DNA of 64,000 nucleotides from Emcibacter sp. GTDB taxonomy: Bacteria > Pseudomonadota > Alphaproteobacteria > Sphingomonadales > Emcibacteraceae. The stretch covers positions 124,001-188,000 of the forward strand of contig JAJFIQ010000006.1 in assembly GCA_021774785.1 (NCBI GenBank). Direction: 5' to 3'. Shown here one piece after another: positions 19,288-28,485 of the stretch. The notes below the pieces were generated by a model, which was not told the DNA's origin, searched no databases, and saw only the letters and a list, made by a program, of their open reading frames with translations. The translations under genes were made by a program, and so were the position numbers. The first letter of the stretch is position 1; every line of letters starts with the position of its first letter.

Positions 19288-19750
19288 GATCCATCACTAT
19301 TTTGCCCGTAAGCCAGTTCACATCAATGCGGTAATTGTTCTGTCCCCGGCTTATCCGAACATATCCGCCGGTGGAAGAGCCGTCGGGGAAAAAACGAATG
19401 GCGGCGGTGTTATTTTCACCCTGTTCCGCTTTTGCCGTATAAATTTCCACTTCTACCCCCTCGGGAAGTGTCCGCGCGTTACCGAAATTTTCTGTCCAGA
19501 ATTCGCCATTTGTCATATTTAGAAAGAACCGCACATCTCGTCCCGTCCTGATTGCCTGTGTACGGCTTTCAATTACCTGAATCATCACATCGCGGGCGGA
19601 AACCTTAAGGTCAAGGGTGTCCTTGCTACCGGGTAATGACACCAAGACTACCGTGCTCATCAGTCCGATTATGGCCAGCACTATCAGAAGTTCCAACAGC
19701 GTAAAACCATCCGCAGACCGACTTTTTTGGCTGTAGTTCCTAAAACCCAC
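19268..19750 (-). CDS. gspH: T2SS minor pseudopilin GspH
   Basis: 160 residues. Prepilin signal SADG/FTLLELLIVLAIIGLM, then the GspH body (LKVSARDVMIQVIESRTQAI, FFPDGSSTGG, the latter typical of GspH). GTG start at 19750 with SD AAGGA nine bases upstream. Transcribed divergently from the ECF-like gene. Confidence 0.9.
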   Translation of the reverse strand: MGFRNYSQKSRSADGFTLLELLIVLAIIGLMSTVVLVSLPGSKDTLDLKVSARDVMIQVIESRTQAIRTGRDVRFFLNMTNGEFWTENFGNARTLPEGVEVEIYTAKAEQGENNTAAIRFFPDGSSTGGYVRISRGQNNYRIDVNWLTGKIVMDHEKTQN

Positions 19751-19876
19751 CTATTTTATTCCTTTATTCCAGTCCAGAAAACCACCATAGCAAATTTTCC
19801 TCAATTATACAGAAAACTATTAGAAATTTGGCAAAGATATACACGTCATGTTACTCTATGGTTAGAGGAGCAAATA
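19751..19876. promoter_or_regulatory. Divergent intergenic region gspH / molybdenum storage operon
   Basis: 126 bp of AT-rich DNA between two divergent starts; it must hold both promoters. I see no well-matched -35/-10 pair or clear ModE-type palindrome. Confidence 0.4.
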
Positions 19877-21046
19877 TTGGCAGAATATTTTATAAAACCG
19901 GCTACCCGGTCTATATTAAAACTGGTTTATTTGATTTTAGCCCTGCAGCTGCTGGTTTTTCTGTCTGCGCCTTATGTCCTTATATCCATTGCTGTCCTTC
20001 AGGCAGGGCTATGGATGAATTCAAACCTGTCACTATCCGTCCTTCTGTCATCTTTCAAACGTCTATCTGTTTTTTTCGTAGTGATTTTCCTGTCCTATAC
20101 GGTGTTTAACGTTGGCGAAAACCCACATATTCTTGATCTGAGGTTTATAGAACTTAAGATCAATGAGGATGGCGCAGAAAAGGCTTTACTGATGTGTCTG
20201 CGGGTATTCCTCATGGTTTGGGCCAGTGTCTGGGTCCAAAAAAGTGAAAAGACCGGTGAAATGGCCACGGCCTTGCGAAAGATTGGCCTGTCCGAACTTC
20301 TCGCCACCGCCATTGACAGCACGCTATATCTCCTTACTGGCGATAACGGGAGAAAAAAAAATGGCTCCGGTAAAGGCAAGAAAAACAAGGTAAAAATTTC
20401 CTTCCGACAGATAATGCAGGGAGATTTTTCTTATGTGACAGACCGTTTCCTGGCCTCCCTTGAAAAGGCTACAAAATATCTGGGAGAGCGCTATCCCACT
20501 CTGGCCAAAGAACGTCTCAATGACCTAACTGTAGTGGTGGGCGTTTCTGCGGCCATTATGGGTCTCAAGCTAATCCAGTTAATGCCCGGCCTGCCGGTGG
20601 CACCGGGACATAAAAATATCATCATCATTCCCTTCTTTCTGGCGGCCGCAGCCATGACGCATTCCCGGTTTGGTGGCCTGATGACCGGCCTGACCGTTGG
20701 CATAGTCTCAGTCATGATGGGGTTTGGCAAATTCGGTATTTTTGAAATCAGCCATTTTGCCATTCCCGGCCTGCTCGCTGACCTTTTATTTCCTTTTATC
20801 GCGTTGAATGCTGCCCTATGGATCAGGTTTTTGCAGCTCAGCCTGATTGGTATGATTATGGGTTTTGGGCGCTTTAGTGCAAATTTCCTGGTGATCCTGC
20901 TCGCCGGTGCGCCGGAGGGGGCATTCATCCTTTATTTGCCCATGCTGTTTAGCCAAATAATATTTGGTGGCTTGAGTGTTTTTGTAAGTTTGGTTATTCT
21001 GAAAATAATAATTATAAAAAATAATAGTGAGAAGGATCAAATATGA
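19877..21046 (+). CDS. ECF-transporter-like membrane protein, T-component fused to S-like domain, linked to molybdenum storage
   Basis: 389 residues from TTG 19877, which has the SD AGAGGAG six bases upstream. A longer TTG form from 19727 would overlap gspH and has no SD. The N-terminal half has several transmembrane helices and a cytoplasmic segment TGEMATALRKIGLSELLA, resembling the coupling helix of EcfT/CbiQ T-components. A basic linker (KKNGSGKGKKNKVK) follows. The C-terminal half has about five helices with PGHKNIIIIPFFL and THSRFGG, resembling a substrate-binding S-type module. It overlaps mosA by ATGA, so a link with the Mo storage protein is likely. No ECF ATPase gene is in the window. 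Confidence 0.68.
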   Translation: MAEYFIKPATRSILKLVYLILALQLLVFLSAPYVLISIAVLQAGLWMNSNLSLSVLLSSFKRLSVFFVVIFLSYTVFNVGENPHILDLRFIELKINEDGAEKALLMCLRVFLMVWASVWVQKSEKTGEMATALRKIGLSELLATAIDSTLYLLTGDNGRKKNGSGKGKKNKVKISFRQIMQGDFSYVTDRFLASLEKATKYLGERYPTLAKERLNDLTVVVGVSAAIMGLKLIQLMPGLPVAPGHKNIIIIPFFLAAAAMTHSRFGGLMTGLTVGIVSVMMGFGKFGIFEISHFAIPGLLADLLFPFIALNAALWIRFLQLSLIGMIMGFGRFSANFLVILLAGAPEGAFILYLPMLFSQIIFGGLSVFVSLVILKIIIIKNNSEKDQI

Positions 21047-21900
21047 GCACGAGTGATACAAAGGGGCGTATTCACGTAAAAAGTGACCTTATGCGTGAAT
21101 CTCTTGTCAGCAGTGCCTTTAATGCCTCCACAGAAAAAGGCAAAATCCGCCGCATGGCTCCGGATGTGCATTTTATTGCCGTTGGTGGACAAAGCATTAT
21201 GGACCGTGGGTCAGAAGCCCTGTTCCCGCTTGTTGATGAGATTGTTCGCTTAAAAGAGAAATACAAGATTGTACTAGGTGTCGGGGGCGGTGCCAGAGTT
21301 CGCCATACCTATGCCATAGGTCGTGATCTGGGCCTGCCGGTTGGTGGCCTTGCACGTATTATGGGGGGGGTTGAGGAACAGAACCGCGACATGCTTCAAT
21401 TTCTGCTCGCCCCCCATGGCGGCATAACTTTTGTCAAAGATCATTTTCAGGATTTGCCCATGTTTCTGAATGGTGGACTAATTCCGGTCTGTATCGGACA
21501 ACCGCCCTACCATATTTGGGAACCACCCCCCGAAAAAGGGTTCCTGCCGGAGAATGGATCGGATGTGGGACTGTTCCTAATGGCGGAACTGATGGGAGCC
21601 GCAAGCATGACTTATATAAAGGATGTGGACGGCATTTTTACCGATGATCCCTATAAAAATTCTGATGCTGAATTCATCCCCGAATTGACGGTGGAAGACA
21701 TGAAGGCACGCAATCTTCCCGACAGCCCCTTTGAAGCGGAATTGCTGAACTGCCTTGAAACATCCCGTCTGGTAAGGGAAGTGCGACTGATCAACGGTTT
21801 AGAACCCGGACAACTGGCAAAGGCACTTGCCGGGGAAGATGTTGGTAGCCGGCTGAAGGGCAGCCGATCAAGAGAACTTGGGGAAGAAAATAATGAGTAA
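21043..21900 (+). CDS. mosA: Molybdenum storage protein subunit alpha-like
   Basis: 285 residues, amino-acid-kinase fold of the MoSto family, related to UMP kinase. IAVGGQSIMDRG, VLGVGGGARVRHTYAIG, PPYHIW and MTYIKDVDGIFTDDP match the MosA/MosB pattern. The heterohexamer stores polyoxomolybdate clusters in its cavity using ATP. PPYH aligns best with the Azotobacter alpha subunit. SD GAGAAGGA; ATGA overlap with the ECF-like gene; an 8-bp overlap with mosB. The alpha/beta assignment is from memory of the Azotobacter proteins. Confidence 0.88.
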   Translation: MSTSDTKGRIHVKSDLMRESLVSSAFNASTEKGKIRRMAPDVHFIAVGGQSIMDRGSEALFPLVDEIVRLKEKYKIVLGVGGGARVRHTYAIGRDLGLPVGGLARIMGGVEEQNRDMLQFLLAPHGGITFVKDHFQDLPMFLNGGLIPVCIGQPPYHIWEPPPEKGFLPENGSDVGLFLMAELMGAASMTYIKDVDGIFTDDPYKNSDAEFIPELTVEDMKARNLPDSPFEAELLNCLETSRLVREVRLINGLEPGQLAKALAGEDVGSRLKGSRSRELGEENNE

Positions 21901-22726
21901 GAAAAAAATAGAAAAAATTTCAACCTCTGGTCTGGAAAACCCCTTTTCCGGCATGACAAATAATTCCATGCTGTCCGGCGAAGAACAGTATGACCAGACG
22001 ACGGTAAAAATTCTGCCGGATGTATGGATTCTGAAAATTGGCGGCCAAAGTATCATGGATCGGGGCCGTAAAGCAGTCTATCCGATTATTGAGGAATTAT
22101 TGCAGGCGAAAAAGCAAGGCATAAAATTCATTCTGGGTGTTGGTGGTGGGACACGGGCGCGCCATGCCTATGCCATGGGGCTTGATATCGGATTGCCTAC
22201 TGGCGCACTGGCAAAAATTGGTGCCTCTATCCCGATCCAGAATGGTCGCATGCTGCAAATGCTCATGGCCCATGAGGGAGCGATCATGGCCTATCATGAT
22301 GATTTTGAAAAACTGCCCCTGTATCTGAATACCGGCTGCCTGCCGATCATGTCAGGTATGCCGCCCTTTGAATTTTGGGAGAAGTCGCCCATGGTGGGGC
22401 GTATGCCACAAAACCGTACCGATGCCGGGGTTTATCTGCTGTCTGAATTTTTTGGTGCCAAAGGCATGATTTACATTAAGGATGAAGATGGCCTTTATAC
22501 AGCTGACCCGAAAAAAGACCCCACCGCCACGCTGCTCGAAAATGCCAATGCCAAGGACCTTCTGGCAAGTGGGCAGGATGACTTCATTGTCGAACGTGTG
22601 GTACTGGAATATATGCAGCGCGCTCACCATACCCATGAAATCAAGATTGTTAATGGTATGAAAAAAGGCCAACTGCTCTCAGCCCTGCAAGGGAAAGACG
22701 TGGGCACCGTAATCCGGGCGAAATAG
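21893..22726 (+). CDS. mosB: Molybdenum storage protein subunit beta-like
   Basis: 277 residues from ATG 21893, overlapping the mosA stop. An in-frame TTG 15 bp upstream is less likely. LKIGGQSIMDRGRKAVYPII, VGGGTRARHAYAMGLDIGLP, RTDAGVYLLSEFFG and YIKDEDGLYTADPK closely follow the beta subunit of molybdenum/tungsten storage proteins. Partner of mosA. The C-terminus GKDVGTVIRAK is the usual end of the family. Convergent with gspO, with 7 bp between them. Confidence 0.9.
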   Translation: MSKKKIEKISTSGLENPFSGMTNNSMLSGEEQYDQTTVKILPDVWILKIGGQSIMDRGRKAVYPIIEELLQAKKQGIKFILGVGGGTRARHAYAMGLDIGLPTGALAKIGASIPIQNGRMLQMLMAHEGAIMAYHDDFEKLPLYLNTGCLPIMSGMPPFEFWEKSPMVGRMPQNRTDAGVYLLSEFFGAKGMIYIKDEDGLYTADPKKDPTATLLENANAKDLLASGQDDFIVERVVLEYMQRAHHTHEIKIVNGMKKGQLLSALQGKDVGTVIRAK

Positions 22727-22733
22727 ATAACCG

Positions 22734-23480
22734 TCAGAACAAGGAAAGTGGCCCGTATAGCCATGTCAGCCACAGCCCTATCGACAGATAACTGCCGAAG
22801 GGGACTTTCTGGAATCGATCCGGTTTTTTGTTCTGAAAGACGGCAAGTATAAAAGTTACCAATAGGGCAAGCAAGGTGGATGCGAGCAATAGTGTGCCAA
22901 GCCCCTCAAGACCGACCCACGCCCCTGCAGCGGCGAACAGTTTCACATCACCCTGCCCCAACCCTTCAATATGACGGACACGCTTATAGATATAGATCAG
23001 GGCACTAAACAGGGCCAAAGCCACCACGATTCCCGTCATATGTATAACCAGTTTATCTGGGTTTAAAAAGGCTATAACCCCCATACCACTGACCATCAAA
23101 GGCAGTGTTATGATGTCAGGCAAAATAAAATTCCTCCAGTCAATAACGGCAAGCACAAGCAACACCCATCCCAACAGACAGCTAATCACAAAAACCACAC
23201 CCGTTGTCACAAGGGAAGCCCATAAAACAACAATCAGGGCCGCGATTTCCATCAGGGGATAAAACGCTGGAATTTTTTTAGTACAATAAGCACATTTACC
23301 CCGGAATAGGACATAAGAAATCAGTGGTATCATATGCCAGAATGCGAGAACATGCCCACATTCAGGACATTTTGAACGCCCGAACATGAAGCTCTCGCCT
23401 TTTGGTAATCTTAAGACTACCACGCCCAGAAAACTGCCGACAAAGGGTGAGGTCAGAATTAATAGTAACAAATCATCCAT
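22734..23480 (-). CDS. gspO: Prepilin peptidase GspO/PilD (A24 aspartyl protease and N-methyltransferase)
   Basis: 248 residues, about seven to eight transmembrane helices. The N-terminal domain has the zinc-type cysteine pairs CPEC and CAYC. Catalytic aspartates lie in AVIDWRNFILPDII and GLGQGDVKLFAAAGAW. It cleaves and methylates GspG-K, all encoded in this window. The second half is separated from the other T2SS genes by the Mo storage operon. It starts 4 bp after the AraC-type gene and may be co-transcribed with it. Confidence 0.95.
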   Translation of the reverse strand: MDDLLLLILTSPFVGSFLGVVVLRLPKGESFMFGRSKCPECGHVLAFWHMIPLISYVLFRGKCAYCTKKIPAFYPLMEIAALIVVLWASLVTTGVVFVISCLLGWVLLVLAVIDWRNFILPDIITLPLMVSGMGVIAFLNPDKLVIHMTGIVVALALFSALIYIYKRVRHIEGLGQGDVKLFAAAGAWVGLEGLGTLLLASTLLALLVTFILAVFQNKKPDRFQKVPFGSYLSIGLWLTWLYGPLSLF

Positions 23481-23484
23481 TATT

Positions 23485-24387
23485 TTACCCGTTTTCCTTA
23501 CTTAACAAAGCCCTTTGCCGAAGGCGGAATTCTTTCGGTGGAATTCCCGCTAACCGTTTGAAGAAACGGGTAAAGTAAGCGGGTTCTGAAAAACCCAGAC
23601 CATAGGATATTTCGCTTATGGTCATGGCTGTATATATGAGATTGCGTTTAGCCTCCAGAAGTAGGCGTTGGTGGATGATATGCAAAGATGATTTCTGGGT
23701 AAGCTGCTGGCAGATAGCATTCAAATGCTTTGCGGTAATATTTAATTCCCGAGCATAATTATCTATGGGCTGGTGGGTCTTATAATGCATCTCCACAAGT
23801 TGAGAAAAAGCCGTGAGATGCCGGTTGCTTCTATCCAGATGGCTTTCCAGCTCTGCGCGCGTGACACCCAGCCGGCCAATCCATATCATCAACGTTTTCA
23901 GAAGAGATTCCAATGACTGTTCCCGCCCCATTTGCAGGGTTTGATATTCTTCCATTATCGCTTCAAACAACATCTCAACTTTGTGGTGATCTTCCGCCAC
24001 AGGATAGATAGCGGTATTTTTCAATTGCTGATTCAGGAATTCAAGTTCTCTACCCAGCTTCTCCGTCAATGGAGAGGTCAGTGAAAGCACATGACCGTTC
24101 ACATCAGATGTCACGCGAAAATCATGGACACACATTGCCGCTACTACCAATAAACAGGGTGCTTTCAGGGCATGTCTTTTGCCATCTAAATGTGCGTCAA
24201 TTTCTCCTTTTTGCAAATAAAATATCTGCACCAAATCGTTGTGCCTATGAGGCCGAATTTTAAAATGATGCAACTGACAGCGGTCTTCCAATGGTTCCCA
24301 ATGGAGAAGATCAGGCGTAGACCACTCAAGGGTTTCCTCGTATATCTTGAAGACCGGAATTTGACTGGATTCATGCATCATTATCAT
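23485..24387 (-). CDS. AraC-family regulator, PobR-like, divergent from hcrCAB
   Basis: 300 residues. N-terminal cupin ligand-binding domain (FKIRPHRHNDLVQIFYLQKG, about 42-61) and C-terminal double HTH of AraC type (ISEISYGLGFSEPAYFTRFF and AGIPPKEFR). Members with this arrangement often respond to 4-hydroxybenzoate (PobR group). It faces hcrC across 166 bp, so it probably controls 4-hydroxybenzoyl-CoA reductase; this is inference. ATG 24387, with further Met codons at positions 3 and 4. Confidence 0.85.
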   Translation of the reverse strand: MIMMHESSQIPVFKIYEETLEWSTPDLLHWEPLEDRCQLHHFKIRPHRHNDLVQIFYLQKGEIDAHLDGKRHALKAPCLLVVAAMCVHDFRVTSDVNGHVLSLTSPLTEKLGRELEFLNQQLKNTAIYPVAEDHHKVEMLFEAIMEEYQTLQMGREQSLESLLKTLMIWIGRLGVTRAELESHLDRSNRHLTAFSQLVEMHYKTHQPIDNYARELNITAKHLNAICQQLTQKSSLHIIHQRLLLEAKRNLIYTAMTISEISYGLGFSEPAYFTRFFKRLAGIPPKEFRLRQRALLSKENG

Positions 24388-24553
24388 TATTTCAATGAAT
24401 GGAACGAGAATATCAATAAATTAACACAAATCGGTAAAAAGTCCAAGTAAATCTCCAGATCATGCCTTAAATTAGCGTTCTATACGCGTAAAAATATAAC
24501 TTATCAGTTCTAGTACTTTATCATAAATGACAAGAATTGAGAGGAATATTTAT
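24388..24553. promoter_or_regulatory. Divergent regulatory region AraC gene / hcrC
   Basis: 166 bp, AT-rich. It carries the hcr promoter and presumably the AraC sites. No strong direct repeat is visible by eye. SD GAGAGGA at 24538-24544 precedes the hcrC ATG. Confidence 0.4.
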
Positions 24554-25045
24554 ATGGCCAATAATTCAAAAACAATTCTTAAGCTAACCGTCAATGGTGA
24601 GGCCCGCGAAGATCTTGTACCACCGAATATATTGTTGATCGATTATTTGCGTGAAGTGGTAACGATCACGGGCACCAAATCCGGTTGTGATGGTGGCGAA
24701 TGCGGGGCCTGCACCATATTGATCAATGGCAATCCTACACTCTCCTGCATCTCTCTGGCCGTGAGTCAGTCCGGCAAAAATATTGAAACCATTGAATCCC
24801 TCGCCACCAATGGGCGCCTGTCTATATTACAGCAGATGTTCCACGAAAAGCTCGGTACACAATGCGGTTTTTGCACACCGGGCATGATTATGGCATCTGA
24901 GGCCCTGTTGAGAAAAAACGACAATCCTACTGATGATGAAATTACCAAAGCATTGGAAGGTAACCTCTGCCGCTGTACCGGCTACGTCAAAATTCTTGAA
25001 TCCGTAAAAGCCGTGATCGGTGATAATGCGAGGGTCAGGGTATGA
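24554..25045 (+). CDS. hcrC: 4-hydroxybenzoyl-CoA reductase gamma subunit, [2Fe-2S]
   Basis: 163 residues from ATG 24554 (SD GAGAGGA). Plant-type [2Fe-2S] motif [14 protein letters not shown]...SC at about 48-70, and the second cluster domain with [10 protein letters not shown] and [10 protein letters not shown]. This is the small subunit of the xanthine dehydrogenase family. ATGA overlap with hcrA. Assignment to 4-HBCR rather than another Mo-hydroxylase rests on the beta subunit insert and the adjoining benzoyl-CoA genes. Confidence 0.9.
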   Translation: MANNSKTILKLTVNGEAREDLVPPNILLIDYLREVVTITGTKSGCDGGECGACTILINGNPTLSCISLAVSQSGKNIETIESLATNGRLSILQQMFHEKLGTQCGFCTPGMIMASEALLRKNDNPTDDEITKALEGNLCRCTGYVKILESVKAVIGDNARVRV

Positions 25046-27375
25046 CCAAACTGAATTCAGAATTAAAACCCAATAAAGCTGTCGGTGACCGGCTTCCCTT
25101 AATTGATGGTATCGAAAAAGTATCCGGCAAAGCAGACTATACCGCCGACCTTGATCCCAGAGGAGCATTGGTTGGCCTGATCCTGCGCAGCCCCTATGCC
25201 CATGCAGACATCACCAAACTAGATATTTCAGAGGCTTTGGCCCTGCCGGGTGTGGCTGCTGTCATTACCGGTGACGACTGCTGTGCGCCATTCGGGATTT
25301 TGCCTATTTCCGAGAATGAATTCCCACTTGTTAAGGACAAGGTACGATACAGAGGCGACGCTGTTGCCGCCGTGGCCGCCGTAGACATGCGGACCGCCAA
25401 AAAAGCCCTTGACCTAATCAAACTGGAGGTAAATGAATTACCCGCCTATTTCACCGCAGAAGAGGCCATGGCGGCGAACGCCACCTTAATTCATGATGAT
25501 CGCACAGGAAATTTTGAGCGCAAAATATCCGATGAGTTCGGCAATGCAGAAAAAGGGTTCGCACAGGCCGATCTGGTGCGCGAAGAAAGCTATCACTGTA
25601 ACGAGGTCACCCACGCCCATATGGAGCCTCATGCAGCACTGGCTGAATATGATGTGGAGCGTGACCGCCTTACCCTTCAATCCGTAACACAGGTTCCCTA
25701 TTATGTGCATTTGATGCTGACCCAATGCATGAGCATGGATTCATCAAAAATTCGCGTGATCAAGCCTTTTGTCGGCGGTGGTTTTGGCGCACGGACAGAA
25801 ACCCTGAACTTTGAGATCATTGCCTGCCTTCTGGCGCGGGCAGCGGGGGCCAAGGTACGGATGAAACTGACAAGGGAAGAAACATTTCTTACCCATAGAG
25901 GAAGACAGGAGACGACCATCAAACTGAAGATGGGTCTGAGCAAAGCGGGTAAAATTCTTGCCTGTCACGCTACCGTCATACAGCGCGGTGGTGCGTACGG
26001 TGGCTATGGCACCATCACCTCTCTCTATTCGGGCGCGTTGCTCCATGCCATTTATGATATTCCCAACATCAAATATGATGGTTTTCGGGTTTACAGCAAT
26101 ACCCCCGCCTGTGGGGCCATGCGCGGTCACGGGACGGTTAATATCCGCTTTGCCTTTGAAAGCCTGCTGAATAGCATGGCAGAGGATATCGGTCTTGATG
26201 CTTTTGAAGTGCGGCGTGAAAATCTTCTACCCGACAAATTTGAAACTCTGAATGGCCTTAAGGCACTGTCTTACGGGCTGCCTGAATGTCTGGACTGGGT
26301 TGAAAAGGCAAGTGGCTGGAACAAGAAATACAAAAAACTACCTAAAAATAAAGGCATAGGTATCGGCTGTTCACATTTTGTCAGCGGGGCCGGGAAAACC
26401 GTACATTGGACCGGTGAACCTGCGGCAACTATCATCATAAAGCTGGACTTTGATGGTGGTATTACCGTCTTTACCGGAGCTGCTGATATTGGGCAGGGAT
26501 CATCCACTATCGTCACCCAACTGGTGGCAGAAGTGCTGGGCTGTGATTACGGACGCATTCGGGTGATTGCCAACGACAGCGCCATCACGCCAAAAGATAA
26601 TGGCTCCTATTCATCACGGGTCACCGTCATGGTCGGCAATGCGACCGTGGATGCTGCAAATAAATTAAAAGACATCCTGCTGGAAGCTGCCGCTGGTAAA
26701 TTTCAATGCGCCGTGGCAGATGTGGAATGTCTGGGTGAGGCGTACCAGATGAAAGACCGGCCGGATACGGCACTGCCATTCCAGAATATTCTGGATGTGG
26801 CCCTGATTGGTTCTGGCACAATAAGCGTCAAAGGAACATATTTTGTACCGCGTGAGTATCAGGGTACGGGCAAACACCGGGGGGCGGCCGTGGGCTCATC
26901 CCCCGGATATTCATACGGTGTCAGTGCAGCAGAAGTCACTGTGGACGAAGATACCGGCATGATCACTGTGGATAATATCTGGGTTGCCCATGATTGTGGC
27001 CGGGCCATTAACCCGCTCTCCGTTGAGGGACAGATACAGGGTGGAGTCTGGATGGGCATGGCACAGGCCCTAAGCGAAGAAACTCGCTATCATGATGGTT
27101 TACATCTGAACCCTAACTTCATTGATTACCGTTTTCCGACCATCGTGGAATCACCCCATATTGAGATTAAAATCATAGAACCGGGGGATGCCAATGGTCC
27201 TTACGGCGCCAAGGAGGCCAGTGAGGGTGCATTATCGAGTATAGTTGCGGCCATCGCATCGGCAGTGAAAGATGCCACGGGAGTTGAAATAACCGAAACC
27301 CCTATCACCCCCGACCGGCTTTTGGATGCCATGGACAAGCAAGCCCGCAAATTACACAAGCAGGGGAAAAGATAA
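25042..27375 (+). CDS. hcrA: 4-hydroxybenzoyl-CoA reductase alpha subunit (molybdopterin)
   Basis: 777 residues, molybdenum-cofactor subunit of the xanthine dehydrogenase family. N-terminal hammerhead domain (about 15-120), [10 protein letters not shown] loop, [21 protein letters not shown] and [11 protein letters not shown] near the C-terminus, with the conserved Glu. It removes the 4-hydroxyl reductively, giving benzoyl-CoA. No export signal, so cytoplasmic. Stop and hcrB start overlap (TAATG). Confidence 0.9.
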   Translation: MTKLNSELKPNKAVGDRLPLIDGIEKVSGKADYTADLDPRGALVGLILRSPYAHADITKLDISEALALPGVAAVITGDDCCAPFGILPISENEFPLVKDKVRYRGDAVAAVAAVDMRTAKKALDLIKLEVNELPAYFTAEEAMAANATLIHDDRTGNFERKISDEFGNAEKGFAQADLVREESYHCNEVTHAHMEPHAALAEYDVERDRLTLQSVTQVPYYVHLMLTQCMSMDSSKIRVIKPFVGGGFGARTETLNFEIIACLLARAAGAKVRMKLTREETFLTHRGRQETTIKLKMGLSKAGKILACHATVIQRGGAYGGYGTITSLYSGALLHAIYDIPNIKYDGFRVYSNTPACGAMRGHGTVNIRFAFESLLNSMAEDIGLDAFEVRRENLLPDKFETLNGLKALSYGLPECLDWVEKASGWNKKYKKLPKNKGIGIGCSHFVSGAGKTVHWTGEPAATIIIKLDFDGGITVFTGAADIGQGSSTIVTQLVAEVLGCDYGRIRVIANDSAITPKDNGSYSSRVTVMVGNATVDAANKLKDILLEAAAGKFQCAVADVECLGEAYQMKDRPDTALPFQNILDVALIGSGTISVKGTYFVPREYQGTGKHRGAAVGSSPGYSYGVSAAEVTVDEDTGMITVDNIWVAHDCGRAINPLSVEGQIQGGVWMGMAQALSEETRYHDGLHLNPNFIDYRFPTIVESPHIEIKIIEPGDANGPYGAKEASEGALSSIVAAIASAVKDATGVEITETPITPDRLLDAMDKQARKLHKQGKR

Positions 27376-28361
27376 TGGAATTTCTCCCGGATTTTGACGT
27401 AAAACGCCCCTTGACCATTGTTGAAGCCGTTGCCATGGCAGCAATGAAAAATACTTGCTTTCTGGCGGGTGGCACCGACCTGATGCCAAACCTTCGGCGC
27501 GGCGTCGGTAACCCAAAAACCCTCGTTGACCTGTCTGCTATCGCTGAAATGACAGAAATCAACGAAACGGATTCTGGCCTGTGCATTGGCGGCGGCGTTA
27601 CCCTTCAACAACTCATCGCAAATCCCCAGATACAGCGTGACTTTAATGTGGTGATGGAGGCAGCGGAAACCATTGCCGGAACCACGCACCGCTATACGGC
27701 GACGGTCGGGGGTAATTTATGCCTTGATACCCGTTGCCAATATTACAATCAAAGCGAATGGTGGCGCAGTGCCAATGATTACTGCCTGAAACACAAAGGT
27801 AATATTTGCCATGTGGCCCCAAAAGGCAATATCTGTCGCGCGGCATTCAGTGGTGATCTGGCTCCGGCAATGCTGATTCACGAGGCTCAGGTGGAATTAA
27901 TCAGTACGGAAGGGCGCCGTGTCGTCAATCTGGATGATATGTATCAGGAAGATGGTGCCAACAGTCTGACCCTGAAACAGGGGGAACTTCTGGCATCCGT
28001 AACTCTTTCGAAACTGGATGGCTATCAAACGGCCTATAAGAAAATGCGGGTGCGCGGTGGTGTTGACTTTCCTCTGGCGGGCGTCGCCATGGCTGTGCGG
28101 GGCAGTGAAGATAATCTTGAAGATATGCGCATCGCCTTAACCGGAACCAATTCCCGCCCCATCAGGCTGGAGGGAACGGATGCGTTAAAGGGAAAACCCT
28201 TAGATGAAGCAGGATTGAAAGCCTTGGGGAAACTCGTGTTCGCACAGGTCATGCCCATGCGCAGCACCTTTACACCCGCCGCATATCGCCGGAAGGTGGC
28301 AATTAATATGGTCCGGAGGCTGGCTCTGAACTTATTATGCCAAGCCTATTCCAAGCGTTAA
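27375..28361 (+). CDS. hcrB: 4-hydroxybenzoyl-CoA reductase beta subunit (FAD, extra [4Fe-4S])
   Basis: 328 residues. FAD-binding motifs FLAGGTDLMPNLRRGV and TATVGGNLCLDTRC. Unlike ordinary XDH medium subunits there is an insert of about 40 residues (about 115-155) with Cys residues in NLCLDTRC, YCLK, GNICH and GNICRA. That matches the extra [4Fe-4S] cluster loop of HcrB, which lets the enzyme run in the reductive direction with ferredoxin. This is the best evidence that the operon encodes 4-HBCR. Confidence 0.9.
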   Translation: MEFLPDFDVKRPLTIVEAVAMAAMKNTCFLAGGTDLMPNLRRGVGNPKTLVDLSAIAEMTEINETDSGLCIGGGVTLQQLIANPQIQRDFNVVMEAAETIAGTTHRYTATVGGNLCLDTRCQYYNQSEWWRSANDYCLKHKGNICHVAPKGNICRAAFSGDLAPAMLIHEAQVELISTEGRRVVNLDDMYQEDGANSLTLKQGELLASVTLSKLDGYQTAYKKMRVRGGVDFPLAGVAMAVRGSEDNLEDMRIALTGTNSRPIRLEGTDALKGKPLDEAGLKALGKLVFAQVMPMRSTFTPAAYRRKVAINMVRRLALNLLCQAYSKR

Positions 28362-28365
28362 AATA

Positions 28366-28456
28366 ATTTAACATGCATAATAATTCATATTACGGATTAT
28401 TTTAAAGCCTATTTCCATTGACATAGATCAATTATGCATTATTATGCATGTTAAAT
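28366..28456. promoter_or_regulatory. Long dyad operator upstream of boxC (probable BoxR site)
   Basis: Two 26-bp arms (28366-28391 and 28431-28456) are inverted copies with 24 of 26 matches and 39 bp between. The right arm holds TGCA-N6-TGCA (28435-28448), the left arm TGCA-N6-TTCA (28374-28387). TGCA-N6-TGCA is, to my knowledge, the box described for BzdR/BoxR-type regulators. The right arm covers the -10 of the boxC promoter, fitting repression relieved by benzoyl-CoA. Confidence 0.75.
28418..28445 (+). promoter_or_regulatory. boxC promoter, sigma-70 type
   Basis: TTGACA at 28418-28423, 16-bp spacer, TATTAT at 28440-28445. The start codon follows about 40 bp later. The -10 is embedded in the operator arm. 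Confidence 0.65.
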
Positions 28457-28485
28457 ACCCCCGCATGTTCTAACTAAAGGCGATC

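Noticed and set aside
19727-19876. N-terminal extension of the ECF-like gene from TTG 19727
   Set aside because: It would overlap the divergent gspH start and has no SD, whereas TTG 19877 has AGAGGAG at correct spacing.
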